From: Lachnospiraceae bacterium
GTDB taxonomy: Bacteria; Bacillota; Clostridia; Lachnospirales; Lachnospiraceae
Length of the DNA: 64,000 nt
Assembly (NCBI GenBank): GCA_022791755.1
Contig: JAAVZR010000009.1
Span: forward strand, 30,411 to 94,410
Direction: 5' to 3'
Part shown: positions 50,423 to 59,236 of the stretch, in pieces
Position numbering within the stretch: position 1 is the first letter of the stretch
How the letters are laid out: every line of letters begins with the position of its first letter
Notes under the pieces: generated by a model
The model's database searches: none
Told to the model about the DNA's origin: nothing
What the model saw: only the letters and a program-made list of their open reading frames with translations
Translations under genes and position numbers: made by a program

Positions 50423-51214
50423 ATGGTAGCAGAAGCTTTAAAAATTTGTATCGCTTACTTTATCATTACATACCTGGATCCGTATCTGGTATCCTGGCAG
50501 TGCTTAAACCGCCCCATCGTCGTAGCGCCTCTGGCGGGACTGGTGCTGGGTGATTTTCATACCGGCATTATCATGGGGGCTGCCCTGGAATCCATCTTCA
50601 TGGGAATCTCCGCCATCGGCGGCGCGATTCCGGCGGATGCCACCGTGGCCAGCTTTATCGCTGTGGCTTTCACGGTGCTGACCGGTGCGACCACAGAAGA
50701 GGGCCTGACCATCGCCATGCCCATCGGTACGGTGCTCGCATCCTTCTCCGGAATGCTGACTCCCATCTGGGCGGCTCTGGCCGGTTACTGGGAGCGGCTG
50801 GCTCTCGAATGCAAGCCGAAGAAGTTCCTGACGCGGAATTTTATGATTGCCGCACTGACGCCTCTGGTCAATACGACCATTCTCTTTGTGGCGGTCGCCT
50901 ATGGTGTGGAAGGGCTCAGCTCGGTTCTGGCCAGTATGCCTGCCTGGGTGATGAGCGGTCTCGGCGCTGCGTCTTCCATGATGATCGCTGTGGGATTTGC
51001 CATTTTGACGTCCATGATCTGGAACGGAGAGGTGGGAGTATTCTTCTTCGTGGGCTATGTCATGGTGGCTTATATGGGAATGGGGACGGTCCCCATCGCG
51101 ATTCTGGGCGCGGCTATCGCCATCACCATGTTTATGAGCGATAAGAAGAACGCGGATCTGAAACGTTCTTTAAGCGCCAGCGCCCAAGTAAATGATGAGG
51201 AGGACTTTTTCTGA
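50423..51214 (+). CDS. Mannose/sorbose-family PTS component IIC
   Basis: 263 aa integral membrane protein with the IIC-Man pattern (NRPIVVAPLAGLVLGDFHTGIIMGAALESIFMGISAIGGAIPAD, given as its N-terminal third). With IID it forms the sugar channel. TAGGAGGGTAA precedes the ATG. The last base of its stop codon is the first base of the IID start. Confidence 0.9.
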   Translation: MVAEALKICIAYFIITYLDPYLVSWQCLNRPIVVAPLAGLVLGDFHTGIIMGAALESIFMGISAIGGAIPADATVASFIAVAFTVLTGATTEEGLTIAMPIGTVLASFSGMLTPIWAALAGYWERLALECKPKKFLTRNFMIAALTPLVNTTILFVAVAYGVEGLSSVLASMPAWVMSGLGAASSMMIAVGFAILTSMIWNGEVGVFFFVGYVMVAYMGMGTVPIAILGAAIAITMFMSDKKNADLKRSLSASAQVNDEEDFF

Positions 51215-52035
51215 TGGATAAAAAGGTATTAGCAGCAGACGAGAAAAGTATACTGAAGTCAATGTTTATCCGCTCCCATCTGGTGTTCCTGAATTTCAAT
51301 ATGGCCAAGATGGAGGCTAACGGCTTTACGGCTACCATGACTCCGGCGATTGAGAACATCTATAAGGATGACGAAGAGGGGAAAAAGGCGGCCTATCTGC
51401 GCCATCAGAATTTCTTTAACACCCATGCGGTGGCGTTCAGCTTTATCGCAGGTCTGGCGGCCGCAATGGAGAAGGAGCATAAGGAAAAGGGGACGGTGGA
51501 CGGCCAGACCATAGAGAATATCAAGGCCGCCCTGATGGGACCCACAGCCGGTATGTTCGACAGCCTGTTCTTCAACTGCCTGCGCATTATCGCTGCCGGC
51601 ATCGGCATCGGTCTCTGCTCTCAGGGATCGTTCCTGGGCGTACTGGTGTTTATTCTGCTCTATGGCGTGACGCAGTCGATTGCCAAGTACTTCCTGATTC
51701 AGTGGGGATATATCTATGGTACGTCGTTTATCGAGATGGTGTTTTCCACCGGCCTTATGACCTCGCTGACCAAGTCGGCCTCGGTGCTGGGTCTTATGAT
51801 GGTGGGCGCCATGACGGCTTCCATGGTCAGTGTCCCGCTTAACTTGACGCTCAATGTGGGCGAGACTTCGGTTGTGGTGGGAGACGTGCTGAACTCGATC
51901 TTCCCGGGACTGCTGGGTGTGGTTCTGCTCTTTGTGCTGGTACATCTGATCCGCAAGAAGGGCGCAAGACCGACACAGCTGATTATCGGAATATTCGTCT
52001 TTGCGCTGTTAGGAGCATTGATACATATCTTCTAG
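51214..52035 (+). CDS. Mannose/sorbose-family PTS component IID
   Basis: 273 aa. The soluble N-terminal part has FNFNMAKMEANGF and FFNTHAVAFSFIAGLAAAMEKEH, and membrane helices follow (about 105-270), as in ManZ/AgaD. IID defines the family and completes the transporter. The sugar is not readable from sequence. The adjacent nagA suggests an N-acetylated amino sugar. Confidence 0.9.
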   Translation: MDKKVLAADEKSILKSMFIRSHLVFLNFNMAKMEANGFTATMTPAIENIYKDDEEGKKAAYLRHQNFFNTHAVAFSFIAGLAAAMEKEHKEKGTVDGQTIENIKAALMGPTAGMFDSLFFNCLRIIAAGIGIGLCSQGSFLGVLVFILLYGVTQSIAKYFLIQWGYIYGTSFIEMVFSTGLMTSLTKSASVLGLMMVGAMTASMVSVPLNLTLNVGETSVVVGDVLNSIFPGLLGVVLLFVLVHLIRKKGARPTQLIIGIFVFALLGALIHIF

Positions 52036-52082
52036 TATATCAGACACAGTGTTTCGTATGTTATAGAAAGAATTGATAAGGA

Positions 52083-52106
52083 GGGGCTGCCGTGGCAACC
52101 CCTTCT
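52083..52106 (+). terminator. Weak hairpin after the PTS genes
   Basis: GGGGCTGCC pairs with GGCAACCCC (one mismatch), followed by TTCTT. It could reduce but not abolish read-through into the next three genes. Confidence 0.4.
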
Positions 52107-52152
52107 TGTGCCAGGTGAAAGGATTGACGGGAAGAGCCCCGGGAGGCCGGCG

Positions 52153-53061
52153 ATGAAAGATAAAATGATGTTTTACGGTGTGACGCTGGGAAAGCGCTAC
52201 ACCAGAGGACAGAAGGAGCTGTTTCTGGAGGAAGCCGTGAAAGCCTGTGGGGAACATGGCCGCAGGACTTGCTTCCAGACCAGGCAGAATCGCCTGTCGG
52301 GACTGTGTTCCCTGGTGATCGGGGATCTGGATCAAGCAGATACGGTGGTGGCCTGCGCCTATGATACGCCGGGAGCCTCTGTTCTTCCGGGAATCAGGTA
52401 CTATCCTTTTCATCCGGCGCGAAACACCAGGGAGGAGGGCCGTGTGCTGCTGTTTCATCTTTTTCTGGCCGCGGCCTGTTTTTTGCCGGTGTTTTTGCTT
52501 TTAAAGGATTTTACAGCATTGTCCATGGGAGGGAGGCTGTGGCGGGGACTGGCAGCTCTGCCGTTTTTGGCCGTTGCCTGGCGTCTTTTGCAGGGTTTTG
52601 CGAATCCTGTGAACTTTAACAGGAATTCAGCGGCGGTGGCCGTGGTGATGAAGCTGGCGGAGACGGTGGATAACCCGCAGGTGGCCTTCGTGCTGATGGA
52701 CCGGGGCTGCTCTTCCCTGTGGGGGGCGAGAGTCTTACAGGAGGCCTGCGGAGAGGAAAAAACGGTGATTTTACTCGACGGGCTGGCGGCCGGAGAGAAG
52801 ATGGTGACAGCTCACCGAAAAGGAGCCGATATCTCGGGACTGTGGCGGGAAGGCTGGATTGACAAGGAGTATGAGGAGACACAGAATATCCTGGGGCTGT
52901 TTTCAAAGGGGATTCTCCTGACAAGCGGCTCGGTGGAGAAGGGGCAGTTCGTTGTTCGTCATACCCGTTCGCGCGGCGACCGGGAGGTGGATATGGAAAG
53001 ACTGACGGAGATCTATGAGATGATGAAAAAGCGGCTGGACAGAGCTGGCCGGGAAATATGA
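52153..53061 (+). CDS. Membrane protein resembling an inactivated M28 peptidase
   Basis: About 302 aa. Two central hydrophobic segments (about 100-122 and 130-150) split a domain that follows the M28 order. An AxYDTPG stretch (VVACAYDTPG) takes the place of the zinc-binding GAHYDTP. NRNSAAVAVVMKLAETV takes the place of DNGSGVAALLELA. FVLMDRGCSSLWGARVL takes the place of the FxDGEExGLxGS catalytic motif. All zinc-binding and catalytic residues seem lost. The ATG at 52153 has GGGAGG six bases upstream. It sits between the PTS and nagA, so it may act in amino-sugar or peptide sensing. Function unknown. Confidence 0.5.
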   Translation: MKDKMMFYGVTLGKRYTRGQKELFLEEAVKACGEHGRRTCFQTRQNRLSGLCSLVIGDLDQADTVVACAYDTPGASVLPGIRYYPFHPARNTREEGRVLLFHLFLAAACFLPVFLLLKDFTALSMGGRLWRGLAALPFLAVAWRLLQGFANPVNFNRNSAAVAVVMKLAETVDNPQVAFVLMDRGCSSLWGARVLQEACGEEKTVILLDGLAAGEKMVTAHRKGADISGLWREGWIDKEYEETQNILGLFSKGILLTSGSVEKGQFVVRHTRSRGDREVDMERLTEIYEMMKKRLDRAGREI

Positions 53062-53098
53062 CAGGACAGAGACAAAAAGAGAAAGCGAGGAACAGATC

Positions 53099-54310
53099 AT
53101 GTATATTCATTCCAAAAAAATCTGCACGCCGGCAGGCTGTGTGGAAGGATTTATGCAGGTGGAGCAAGGTAAGATTCAGGCGATTCTGCCTGCCGGCGCA
53201 CCGGTGGAGGCCGATCTGGATGTGGGAGAGAAACGCATCCTGCCCGGTATCGTTGATACGCATAATCATGGAACCATGGGTTATGGGATGATGGGAGGCA
53301 CACAAAGCGGCGAGATAAACGAAGCGATTGTGAGAGGATACCTGAAAGGCCTGGCCTCCCAGGGAGTTACGGCCTGCCTGCCTACGGCGGATTTTGAATT
53401 GTTTCCTGCCATTGCCAGTGTGGCAAAGGGGGAGATCGACGGCGCGCGCCCGATCGGTATTCACAGTGAGGGACCGTACCTGAATCGTGTGGGCGAAAAG
53501 GGAGTGGACACCGGGCATCCGGATATTGACATGAAGCATATTGAGGCTATGGTGGAGGCGTCCGACGGAATGCTGAAGCTCTTTGCGCTGGCTCCGGAGC
53601 TTCCCGGAGCGGAGGAGGCGATCCGCTATCTGACCGGACAGGGAGTGCGCTGTGCCATGGCTCACACCAATATGAGCTACCAGGAAGCGCTCAGGGCCTT
53701 TTCCTGGGGGATCACCGTGACGACCCACACGGCCAATGTGATGACAGGGATTCATCACCGCAATATGGGAGCTCTGGGCGCCTGTCTTCTGGACGATCAC
53801 GTGTACAACGAGATGATCTGCGACGGTCTTCATGTGACAAACGAAATGATGGAGCTGATGCTTCGGGTCAAGAACAATTGTTTTGACAAAGTCATGATGG
53901 TATCGGATAATGTGCCCATGGCCGGAGCGCCCACGGGATATTACCGTATGCCCGGCATGCCGGGAGCCCTCCATATTGATGAGAGAGGGTACTGTCTGTC
54001 CGATACGGGACGACTGTGCGGCTCGGCGCTTCCGGTGATCCGCGGGATCCGCAATCTGGCGGAGAATATGGGAATTGCCATGACGGACATTATCCGCATG
54101 AGCTCGGAAAACCCGGCCAGAGTCTATGGGGCAGCCGCCAAGGGAACGCTGGAGGCGGGTAAGGACGCGGACTTTATCGTCATCGATGAAGAATACCATG
54201 TGGAAAAGACTTATGTGGAAGGACGCTGTGTATACGACTGCGAGCAGGATAAGGAGATCTTCAATCCGGAATTTATGAAAATGTTTGCCTGTGAAGGACC
54301 GGATAAATGA
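53099..54310 (+). CDS. nagA: N-acetylglucosamine-6-phosphate deacetylase
   Basis: 403 aa amidohydrolase. DTHNHGTMGYG gives the first metal ligands. IHSEGPYLN has the metal-binding Glu, AHTNMSYQEA and TTHTANVM carry further His ligands, and VSDNVPMAGAPTG carries the catalytic Asp. The C-terminal segment SSENPARVYGAAAKGTLEAGKDADFIVID is typical. It removes acetate from GlcNAc-6-P (or GalNAc-6-P) delivered by the PTS upstream. No nagB deaminase is in the window. It lies 37 bp after the M28-like gene. Confidence 0.85.
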   Translation: MYIHSKKICTPAGCVEGFMQVEQGKIQAILPAGAPVEADLDVGEKRILPGIVDTHNHGTMGYGMMGGTQSGEINEAIVRGYLKGLASQGVTACLPTADFELFPAIASVAKGEIDGARPIGIHSEGPYLNRVGEKGVDTGHPDIDMKHIEAMVEASDGMLKLFALAPELPGAEEAIRYLTGQGVRCAMAHTNMSYQEALRAFSWGITVTTHTANVMTGIHHRNMGALGACLLDDHVYNEMICDGLHVTNEMMELMLRVKNNCFDKVMMVSDNVPMAGAPTGYYRMPGMPGALHIDERGYCLSDTGRLCGSALPVIRGIRNLAENMGIAMTDIIRMSSENPARVYGAAAKGTLEAGKDADFIVIDEEYHVEKTYVEGRCVYDCEQDKEIFNPEFMKMFACEGPDK

Positions 54311-55065
54311 AGATATTGGGATCGGACTATGACGGGACATTAAAGCAGGAAGGTTCCGTCACAGAGGAAGATCTGCTGGCCATACGGAAGTTTCGCGCAG
54401 AGGGGAACCGGTTCGGTATTATTACGGGCCGGTCTGTCTCCATGATCCGTTATGAACTGGAGGCGTGGAAGATCCCGGTGGATTTTCTGGTGTGCAGTAA
54501 TGGCGGAGTCATCGCCGGAGCGGATTACCGGATTTTAAATCGTTTTGATATCGGTCTGCCGGTCGCCATGGAACTGATCGCGGATCTGGAACAGGACAAA
54601 AAGGTAATGTTCGGCATCAGCGATGGCGACCGCTTTGGCACTTTGCAGGAGGGGAAGCTTTCCCAAATACCGGAGGATCCTCTTCTGACAAAAGGCCAGA
54701 TGGATGCCGGAGAGATTTTGGCCTGCGGTATCGTCAATTCCTTTTTTGTGCGATGCCCTGACACAGAAGAAACGTTTGCGCTGTGCCGGCGTCTGTCGGG
54801 AAAATACGGCGGCCGTCTCTCGTTTTATCCGAACCGGGACGTGTTTGATGTGGTGGCGGCGGGCGTCAGCAAGTCTGCCGGGGCCATGGCGGTTATGCGT
54901 CACTTTGGAGAGACCTGCCATGTGATCGGTGACGGCTATAATGATTTGCCCATGATCCGGGACTTTCAAGGATTTTCTGTGGAATCAGCGCCGGAGGATG
55001 TGAAGGCGGAGGCAGTGAAAATCTATAGAAGCGTCGGGGAATGTCTGAAGGAATTGATGAAATAG
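54307..55065 (+). CDS. HAD-IIB (Cof-type) phosphatase
   Basis: 252 aa. Motif I GSDYDGTLK, motif II ITGRSVSM, cap domain in the middle, and motif IV VIGDGYNDLPMI. Cof-type phosphatases dephosphorylate sugar phosphates and other small metabolites in the cytoplasm. It overlaps nagA by four bases (ATGA), so it probably acts on a phosphorylated amino sugar or its by-products. Confidence 0.9.
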   Translation: MKILGSDYDGTLKQEGSVTEEDLLAIRKFRAEGNRFGIITGRSVSMIRYELEAWKIPVDFLVCSNGGVIAGADYRILNRFDIGLPVAMELIADLEQDKKVMFGISDGDRFGTLQEGKLSQIPEDPLLTKGQMDAGEILACGIVNSFFVRCPDTEETFALCRRLSGKYGGRLSFYPNRDVFDVVAAGVSKSAGAMAVMRHFGETCHVIGDGYNDLPMIRDFQGFSVESAPEDVKAEAVKIYRSVGECLKELMK

Positions 55066-55073
55066 CAAAAGAA

Positions 55074-55120
55074 GCTGCCGCTTCTTCTCTCCTGAAAACG
55101 CAGGAGGAAGAAGCGGCAGC
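55074..55120 (-). terminator. Strong hairpin between HAD gene and HCB gene
   Basis: A stem of about 20 bp: GCTGCCGCTTCTTCTCTCCTG against CAGGAGGAAGAAGCGGCAGC (given only as its two arms), loop AAAACG. On the minus strand it is followed by TTCTTTTGC, so it ends the convergent HCB transcript. It likely serves the HAD operon as well. Confidence 0.75.
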
Positions 55121-55149
55121 GCGTCTGTCAGCCGGACAATCCGGTCTGA

Positions 55150-55407
55150 TTAGCAGCCGCAGCCACAGCCGCAGCTATTGCCGCCGAAGGAGCTGCCGCC
55201 GCCGCAGCAGGACAGAAGCAGCAGAATCCAGATGATAGAGCAGCAGTCGCCGTCTCCGCCAAAGAGATTGCCAAAGCCGCCGTTGCCACAGCCGCCGTTG
55301 CCGCCGCAGCAGCACAGAAGCAGCAGGATCCAGATGATATTGCCACAGCCATTGCCTCCGCTGCATCCGCAGCTGTTACCGCAGTTGGTTGCCACTAAAT
55401 CGCTCAT
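55150..55407 (-). CDS. Small Cys/Gly-rich protein (HCB type)
   Basis: 85 aa with 16 cysteines and many glycines. Two copies of an IIWILLLL hydrophobic core, each followed by CCCGG or SCCGGG, and a GCGCGC end. Proteins of this style are annotated in clostridia as chorion class high-cysteine HCB protein 13. The name reflects low-complexity similarity, not function. Location could be the spore coat or membrane. TTGGAGGAAC precedes the ATG by about ten bases. Low-complexity composition makes the call depend on the good ribosome site and terminator. Confidence 0.65.
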   Translation of the reverse strand: MSDLVATNCGNSCGCSGGNGCGNIIWILLLLCCCGGNGGCGNGGFGNLFGGDGDCCSIIWILLLLSCCGGGSSFGGNSCGCGCGC

Positions 55408-55603
55408 TTACGTTTGTTCCTCCAAATTTTGATTACACTAAATGATATGTGGATCAGCTTGTCTGGTTTACAGGGAAGGAGAAAATTTCTTTTCTTTTTG
55501 TTTTTACCTGCCTGTATCTGCGGCTTGCATTTCTCATGTGGTCACGATATAATAAGGAACGTTGGCAGGATAACCATGTTTATTTGACGAGGAGGATTAC
55601 ATA

Positions 55604-56368
55604 ATGCCTGAATTAGACGCCAGAACACTGGCTTGTATTAATCTGTATGCTGTCCTGGGCGCCCTGGAGAATCTGTGCGAGATCGACGGGGAGGCCCGCA
55701 GGCTGGCATCGGTGAGAAAACCTATTTCCGTGGGATTTGATGTGAAGGACGGCCCAAGCGCCACGCTTACTTTCCAGGAAGGAAAATGTACTCTCAGGGA
55801 GGGATGCAGGGACTGTACGATCCGGCTCCCCTTTTCGTCCTGCGAAAAGTTCAACGGTCTGATCGACGGTACGGTGACGCCGGTTCCCTCCAGGGGATTT
55901 CTTCACATCGGATTTTTGCTGGGCCGCTTCACGAAACTGACAGATCTTCTGACACGATATCTGAAAGCCCCGGCAGAGGAGCTGACTGACCCGGAATTTA
56001 AAGAAAAGAGCACGACGCTGATGTTTTATGTGATCGTGGCCGCTCTGTCACAGATCGGCAATGAGGACTTCATCGGACGCTTCAGCGCTTCCCATATTGT
56101 GGACGGCATCGTGCAGCTGTCGGTGAAGGGCGGGCCCTGCGCAGGGATCCGGGTAAAGGACGGCCATATGGAGACCGTCAAGCGCCGGCCCAAAAAGCCG
56201 AGAGCGGTGATGGAGTTTGAAAGCATGGAACTGGCCCGCCGGCTGTTTGACGGAGATGTCAATTCGGTGGCCTGTATCGGTACCGGAGAGATCCGCATGG
56301 GCGGCATGATTTCCATGGTGGACAATATTAACCGTATTCTGGACCGCGTGTCTGTGTATCTGGCGTAA
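55604..56368 (+). CDS. SCP2 sterol-transfer-like protein, possibly two half-domains
   Basis: 254 aa. The N-terminal half has SVGFDVKDGPSATLTFQEG and FSSCEKFNGLIDGTVTPVP. The C-terminal half has GIVQLSVKGGPCAGIRVKDGHM and FESMELARRLFDGDVNSVACIGTGEIRMGGMISM. Both follow the SCP2 order of a beta-sheet then a helix with a FxG-D pattern. SCP2 folds bind lipids or hydrophobic ligands. It lies 14 bp before a class III aminotransferase and is probably in one operon with it. Function unknown. Confidence 0.6.
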   Translation: MPELDARTLACINLYAVLGALENLCEIDGEARRLASVRKPISVGFDVKDGPSATLTFQEGKCTLREGCRDCTIRLPFSSCEKFNGLIDGTVTPVPSRGFLHIGFLLGRFTKLTDLLTRYLKAPAEELTDPEFKEKSTTLMFYVIVAALSQIGNEDFIGRFSASHIVDGIVQLSVKGGPCAGIRVKDGHMETVKRRPKKPRAVMEFESMELARRLFDGDVNSVACIGTGEIRMGGMISMVDNINRILDRVSVYLA

Positions 56369-56381
56369 GGAGGAGAAAATC

Positions 56382-57635
56382 ATGAGTATTCCTGTGAATC
56401 ATTATGAAAATACCCGGGCCCAGTTTGAGAGGGCCTGCAAGGTGATTCCGTCCGGTATCTACGGACATCTGGGACCGGCGGAGGGCTGTATGATCCCGGT
56501 GGAGGCGTTTCCGCTGTACTGTGACCATGCAAAGGGCAGCTACTTCTGGGATATCGACGGCAACCGGTTTATCGACTATATGTGCGCCTACGGCCCCAAT
56601 ATTCTGGGATATAACGATCCTGAGGTGGATGAGGCGGCCCGCAGGCAGATGGAGAAGGGCAACTGCACCACCAGCCCCAGCCCGGTCATGATTGACTTTG
56701 CCGAGCTTCTGGTGGACACGGTGAAGAGCGCGGACTGGGCCTTTTTTGCCAAAAACGGAAATGATGTGACGTCTCTCTCGGTGATGACGGCCAGGGCCTA
56801 TACGCACCGTAAAAAGATTGTGTTTTTCAAGGGATATTATCACGGGGTATCTCCCTGGGCCCAGAAGATTGACTATCCCGGGATTTTGCCGGAGGAGGTC
56901 TGTAATAACATCTATGTTCCCTGGAATGATCTGGAGGTTCTTAAGGAGGTCTTTGAAGAAAATAAGGGTCAGATTGCGGCCATCATCAGCCAGCCCTATA
57001 TGCACGGCAATTTTGCGGACAATGAGCTGCCGGCGGAAGGGTTTTGGCAGGAGGTGCGCGCTCTGTGCGACGCGGAAGGAACCGTGCTGATTATCGACGA
57101 TGTCCGGGCAGGATTTCGCCTGGATCTTCAGGGATCGGATCACTATTTTGGCTTTGAGGCGGATATGATCTGCTTTTGTAAGGCGCTGGCCAACGGGTAT
57201 AATGTCTCGGCCCTGTGCGGAAAGAATTTTCTGAAGAATGCGGTCAGCAGTATGAGCTACACCGGCAGCTACTGGATGAGCGCCGTTCCCTTTGCCGCCG
57301 GGATCGCCTGCCTCAATAAGATGAAGCGGCTGAACCTGCCGTCGCTTTTGCAGGAGAAAGGAAAGAAGCTGACGGACGGTCTGACCCGGATCGCCGGGGA
57401 GGAGGGATTTCATCTGGTGGTCTCCGGAGCGCCGTCTCTGTTTTATCTGCGCACTGCCGATGACGACTCCCTGATGCTGCATCAGGCCTATATTGCGCAG
57501 ATGGTCCGCCGCGGCGTCTTTATGACTAATCACCACAACCATTTCATCAATGCGGCCCTGAGCGATGCGGACATCGAATACACCTGGGAAGTGGCAAGAG
57601 AGGCCTGGAAGGCGGTGAAGGAGGGAAGAGCATGA
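56382..57635 (+). CDS. Class III PLP-dependent aminotransferase (GSA-AT-like)
   Basis: 417 aa. Motifs of the class III fold: FWDIDGNRFIDYMCAYGPNILGY, FFAKNGNDVTSLSVMTARA, YYHGVSPWAQ, LIIDDVRAGFRLD and FCKALANGYNVSALCG with the PLP lysine. It resembles glutamate-1-semialdehyde aminomutase but no haem genes are nearby. Likely amino-acid or amino-sugar transaminase or mutase of unknown substrate. It has an AAGGAGGAG ribosome site and overlaps the next gene by four bases. Confidence 0.8.
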   Translation: MSIPVNHYENTRAQFERACKVIPSGIYGHLGPAEGCMIPVEAFPLYCDHAKGSYFWDIDGNRFIDYMCAYGPNILGYNDPEVDEAARRQMEKGNCTTSPSPVMIDFAELLVDTVKSADWAFFAKNGNDVTSLSVMTARAYTHRKKIVFFKGYYHGVSPWAQKIDYPGILPEEVCNNIYVPWNDLEVLKEVFEENKGQIAAIISQPYMHGNFADNELPAEGFWQEVRALCDAEGTVLIIDDVRAGFRLDLQGSDHYFGFEADMICFCKALANGYNVSALCGKNFLKNAVSSMSYTGSYWMSAVPFAAGIACLNKMKRLNLPSLLQEKGKKLTDGLTRIAGEEGFHLVVSGAPSLFYLRTADDDSLMLHQAYIAQMVRRGVFMTNHHNHFINAALSDADIEYTWEVAREAWKAVKEGRA

Positions 57636-58411
57636 TTCTGGCATCAGGCGATGAGAGGCGGGAAAGGTATCTGAAAAATGGCAATGTGCTGTGGCGCATT
57701 CGGAATACCGGCGGAGGTCCGAAGGGCTGTATCGCAGGAGGCGTGGTGTTTTTGATTTTCAGCGTATTTCTGGCCGGTATGTTTGTAGTGCTGGACCTGC
57801 TGGCGGGGGCGCTGGTCTTTGGCGTGATCCTGGCAATACCCGGAATCCTGATGGTTCTGATCGGGATGCTTTTGCAGGGGCGCCGGAAGAGAAAGTACAT
57901 TGCTTACTATCAGAAGCTGACAGGTTTTGATGCGGATGAGGTCCGCCGGGTCGACAGAGAGCTCATGGAGCCTGAGATGGTGATGTTTGGCAATGTGCCG
58001 GAGATAAACAATGTGGGAGCCAGCGAGAAGAAGCCGCAGATCGCCTGCATGATTACCAGAAATTATTTTGTCATGCCCATGCTGGCCGGAAAGTGCTATG
58101 TCAGAAGAATTTCGGACATGATTCTGGCCACCTGGTCGGAGGAGATTCCGGGAATCGGCGGCTGTAAGCGTGGCCTGGTCTTTCTGTCCGACCGGGACGA
58201 TTCGGCTTATATGAACGCCTTTCTGACAGTGTTTACCAGCGGCGAGATCATAGATGAGCTGGAGAAGCGAAATCCCGGTCTGGTCACGAAGCAAAAGTTT
58301 ACATATGGCGGGCGTGACTACGATGTGGTAAAAGACGGGGGAGAGATTGTGCGCCTCTATGAGAGCAAGAAAGGTGGAGAGGTGGATTTTAAGGATCTGC
58401 TGACCTTTTAG
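57632..58411 (+). CDS. Unrecognised membrane protein
   Basis: 259 aa. Two membrane helices near residues 34-75 (GGVVFLIFSVFLAGMFVVLDL; LVFGVILAIPGILMVLIGML) are followed by a soluble domain with EPEMVMFGNVPEINNVGASEK, RNYFVMPML and FTYGGRDYDVVKDGGEIVRLY. I do not recognise the family. It shares an ATGA junction with the aminotransferase, so the two are made together. Confidence 0.55.
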   Translation: MILASGDERRERYLKNGNVLWRIRNTGGGPKGCIAGGVVFLIFSVFLAGMFVVLDLLAGALVFGVILAIPGILMVLIGMLLQGRRKRKYIAYYQKLTGFDADEVRRVDRELMEPEMVMFGNVPEINNVGASEKKPQIACMITRNYFVMPMLAGKCYVRRISDMILATWSEEIPGIGGCKRGLVFLSDRDDSAYMNAFLTVFTSGEIIDELEKRNPGLVTKQKFTYGGRDYDVVKDGGEIVRLYESKKGGEVDFKDLLTF

Positions 58412-58564
58412 ATACCTGTGACTTTTGCGTGAAATCCGGCGCTATCCCCTAGTATTTCTTTTACCGGTTTGTTAAAATATCTGTCAGAGCACGACGTTTC
58501 GCCAGGCAGCCGGATGGCGTCATGGCATAGTCGTGATATCAGAATACGGCAGGAGGTTGATCCT

Positions 58565-59236
58565 ATGAAGAACAGGATTTTGGTAGTGGACGATGAGAGC
58601 AGGATGCGCAAGCTGGTCAGGGATTTTCTGGTCCGCCGGGAGTTCGAAGTGCTGGAGGCGGCAGACGGCGAGGAAGCCGTGGATCTGTTTTTTCAGGAGA
58701 AGGATATCGCTCTGATTATTCTGGATGTGATGATGCCGAAGATGGATGGATGGGAGGTATGTCGCACGATCCGCAAGCATTCCCAGGTGCCGATCATCAT
58801 GCTGACGGCCAAGGGCGAGGAGCGGGACGAGCTTCTGGGATTTGAGCTGGGAGTGGATGAGTATATGTCCAAGCCCTTCAGCCCGAAGATCCTGGTGGCC
58901 CGGGTAGAGGCGATTCTGCGCCGCAGCGGAGGCATGAACGCAGATGTGCTGTGTGCCGGGGGGATTACCTTAGATAAGACGGCTCACTATGTGACGGTGG
59001 ACGGGGAGAAGATCGAGCTGAGCTTTAAGGAATTTGAGCTGCTGGAATATTTTATGGAAAATCAGGGGATCGCGCTTTCCAGGGAAAAGATTCTTAATAA
59101 TGTCTGGAACTACGATTATTTCGGAGAGGCCCGCACCATTGACACCCATGTGAAGAAGCTGCGCAGCAAGATCGGCGTAAAGGGAGAATACATTAAGACG
59201 ATCTGGGGTATGGGCTATAAGTTCGAGGTGGAATGA
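58565..59236 (+). CDS. OmpR/PhoB-type response regulator
   Basis: 223 aa. Receiver domain with the acidic pair in VVDDESR, phospho-acceptor Asp54 (LDVMMPK) and YMSKPFSP. Winged-helix output domain with ELSFKEFELLEYFMENQG and TIDTHVKKLRSKIG. The ATG at 58565 has AGGAGG upstream. It overlaps the kinase gene by four bases. Confidence 0.95.
   Translation: MKNRILVVDDESRMRKLVRDFLVRREFEVLEAADGEEAVDLFFQEKDIALIILDVMMPKMDGWEVCRTIRKHSQVPIIMLTAKGEERDELLGFELGVDEYMSKPFSPKILVARVEAILRRSGGMNADVLCAGGITLDKTAHYVTVDGEKIELSFKEFELLEYFMENQGIALSREKILNNVWNYDYFGEARTIDTHVKKLRSKIGVKGEYIKTIWGMGYKFEVE

Noticed and set aside
56328..57644. 438-residue open frame opposite the class III aminotransferase
   Set aside because: Antisense shadow; the plus strand encodes complete PLP-enzyme motifs.
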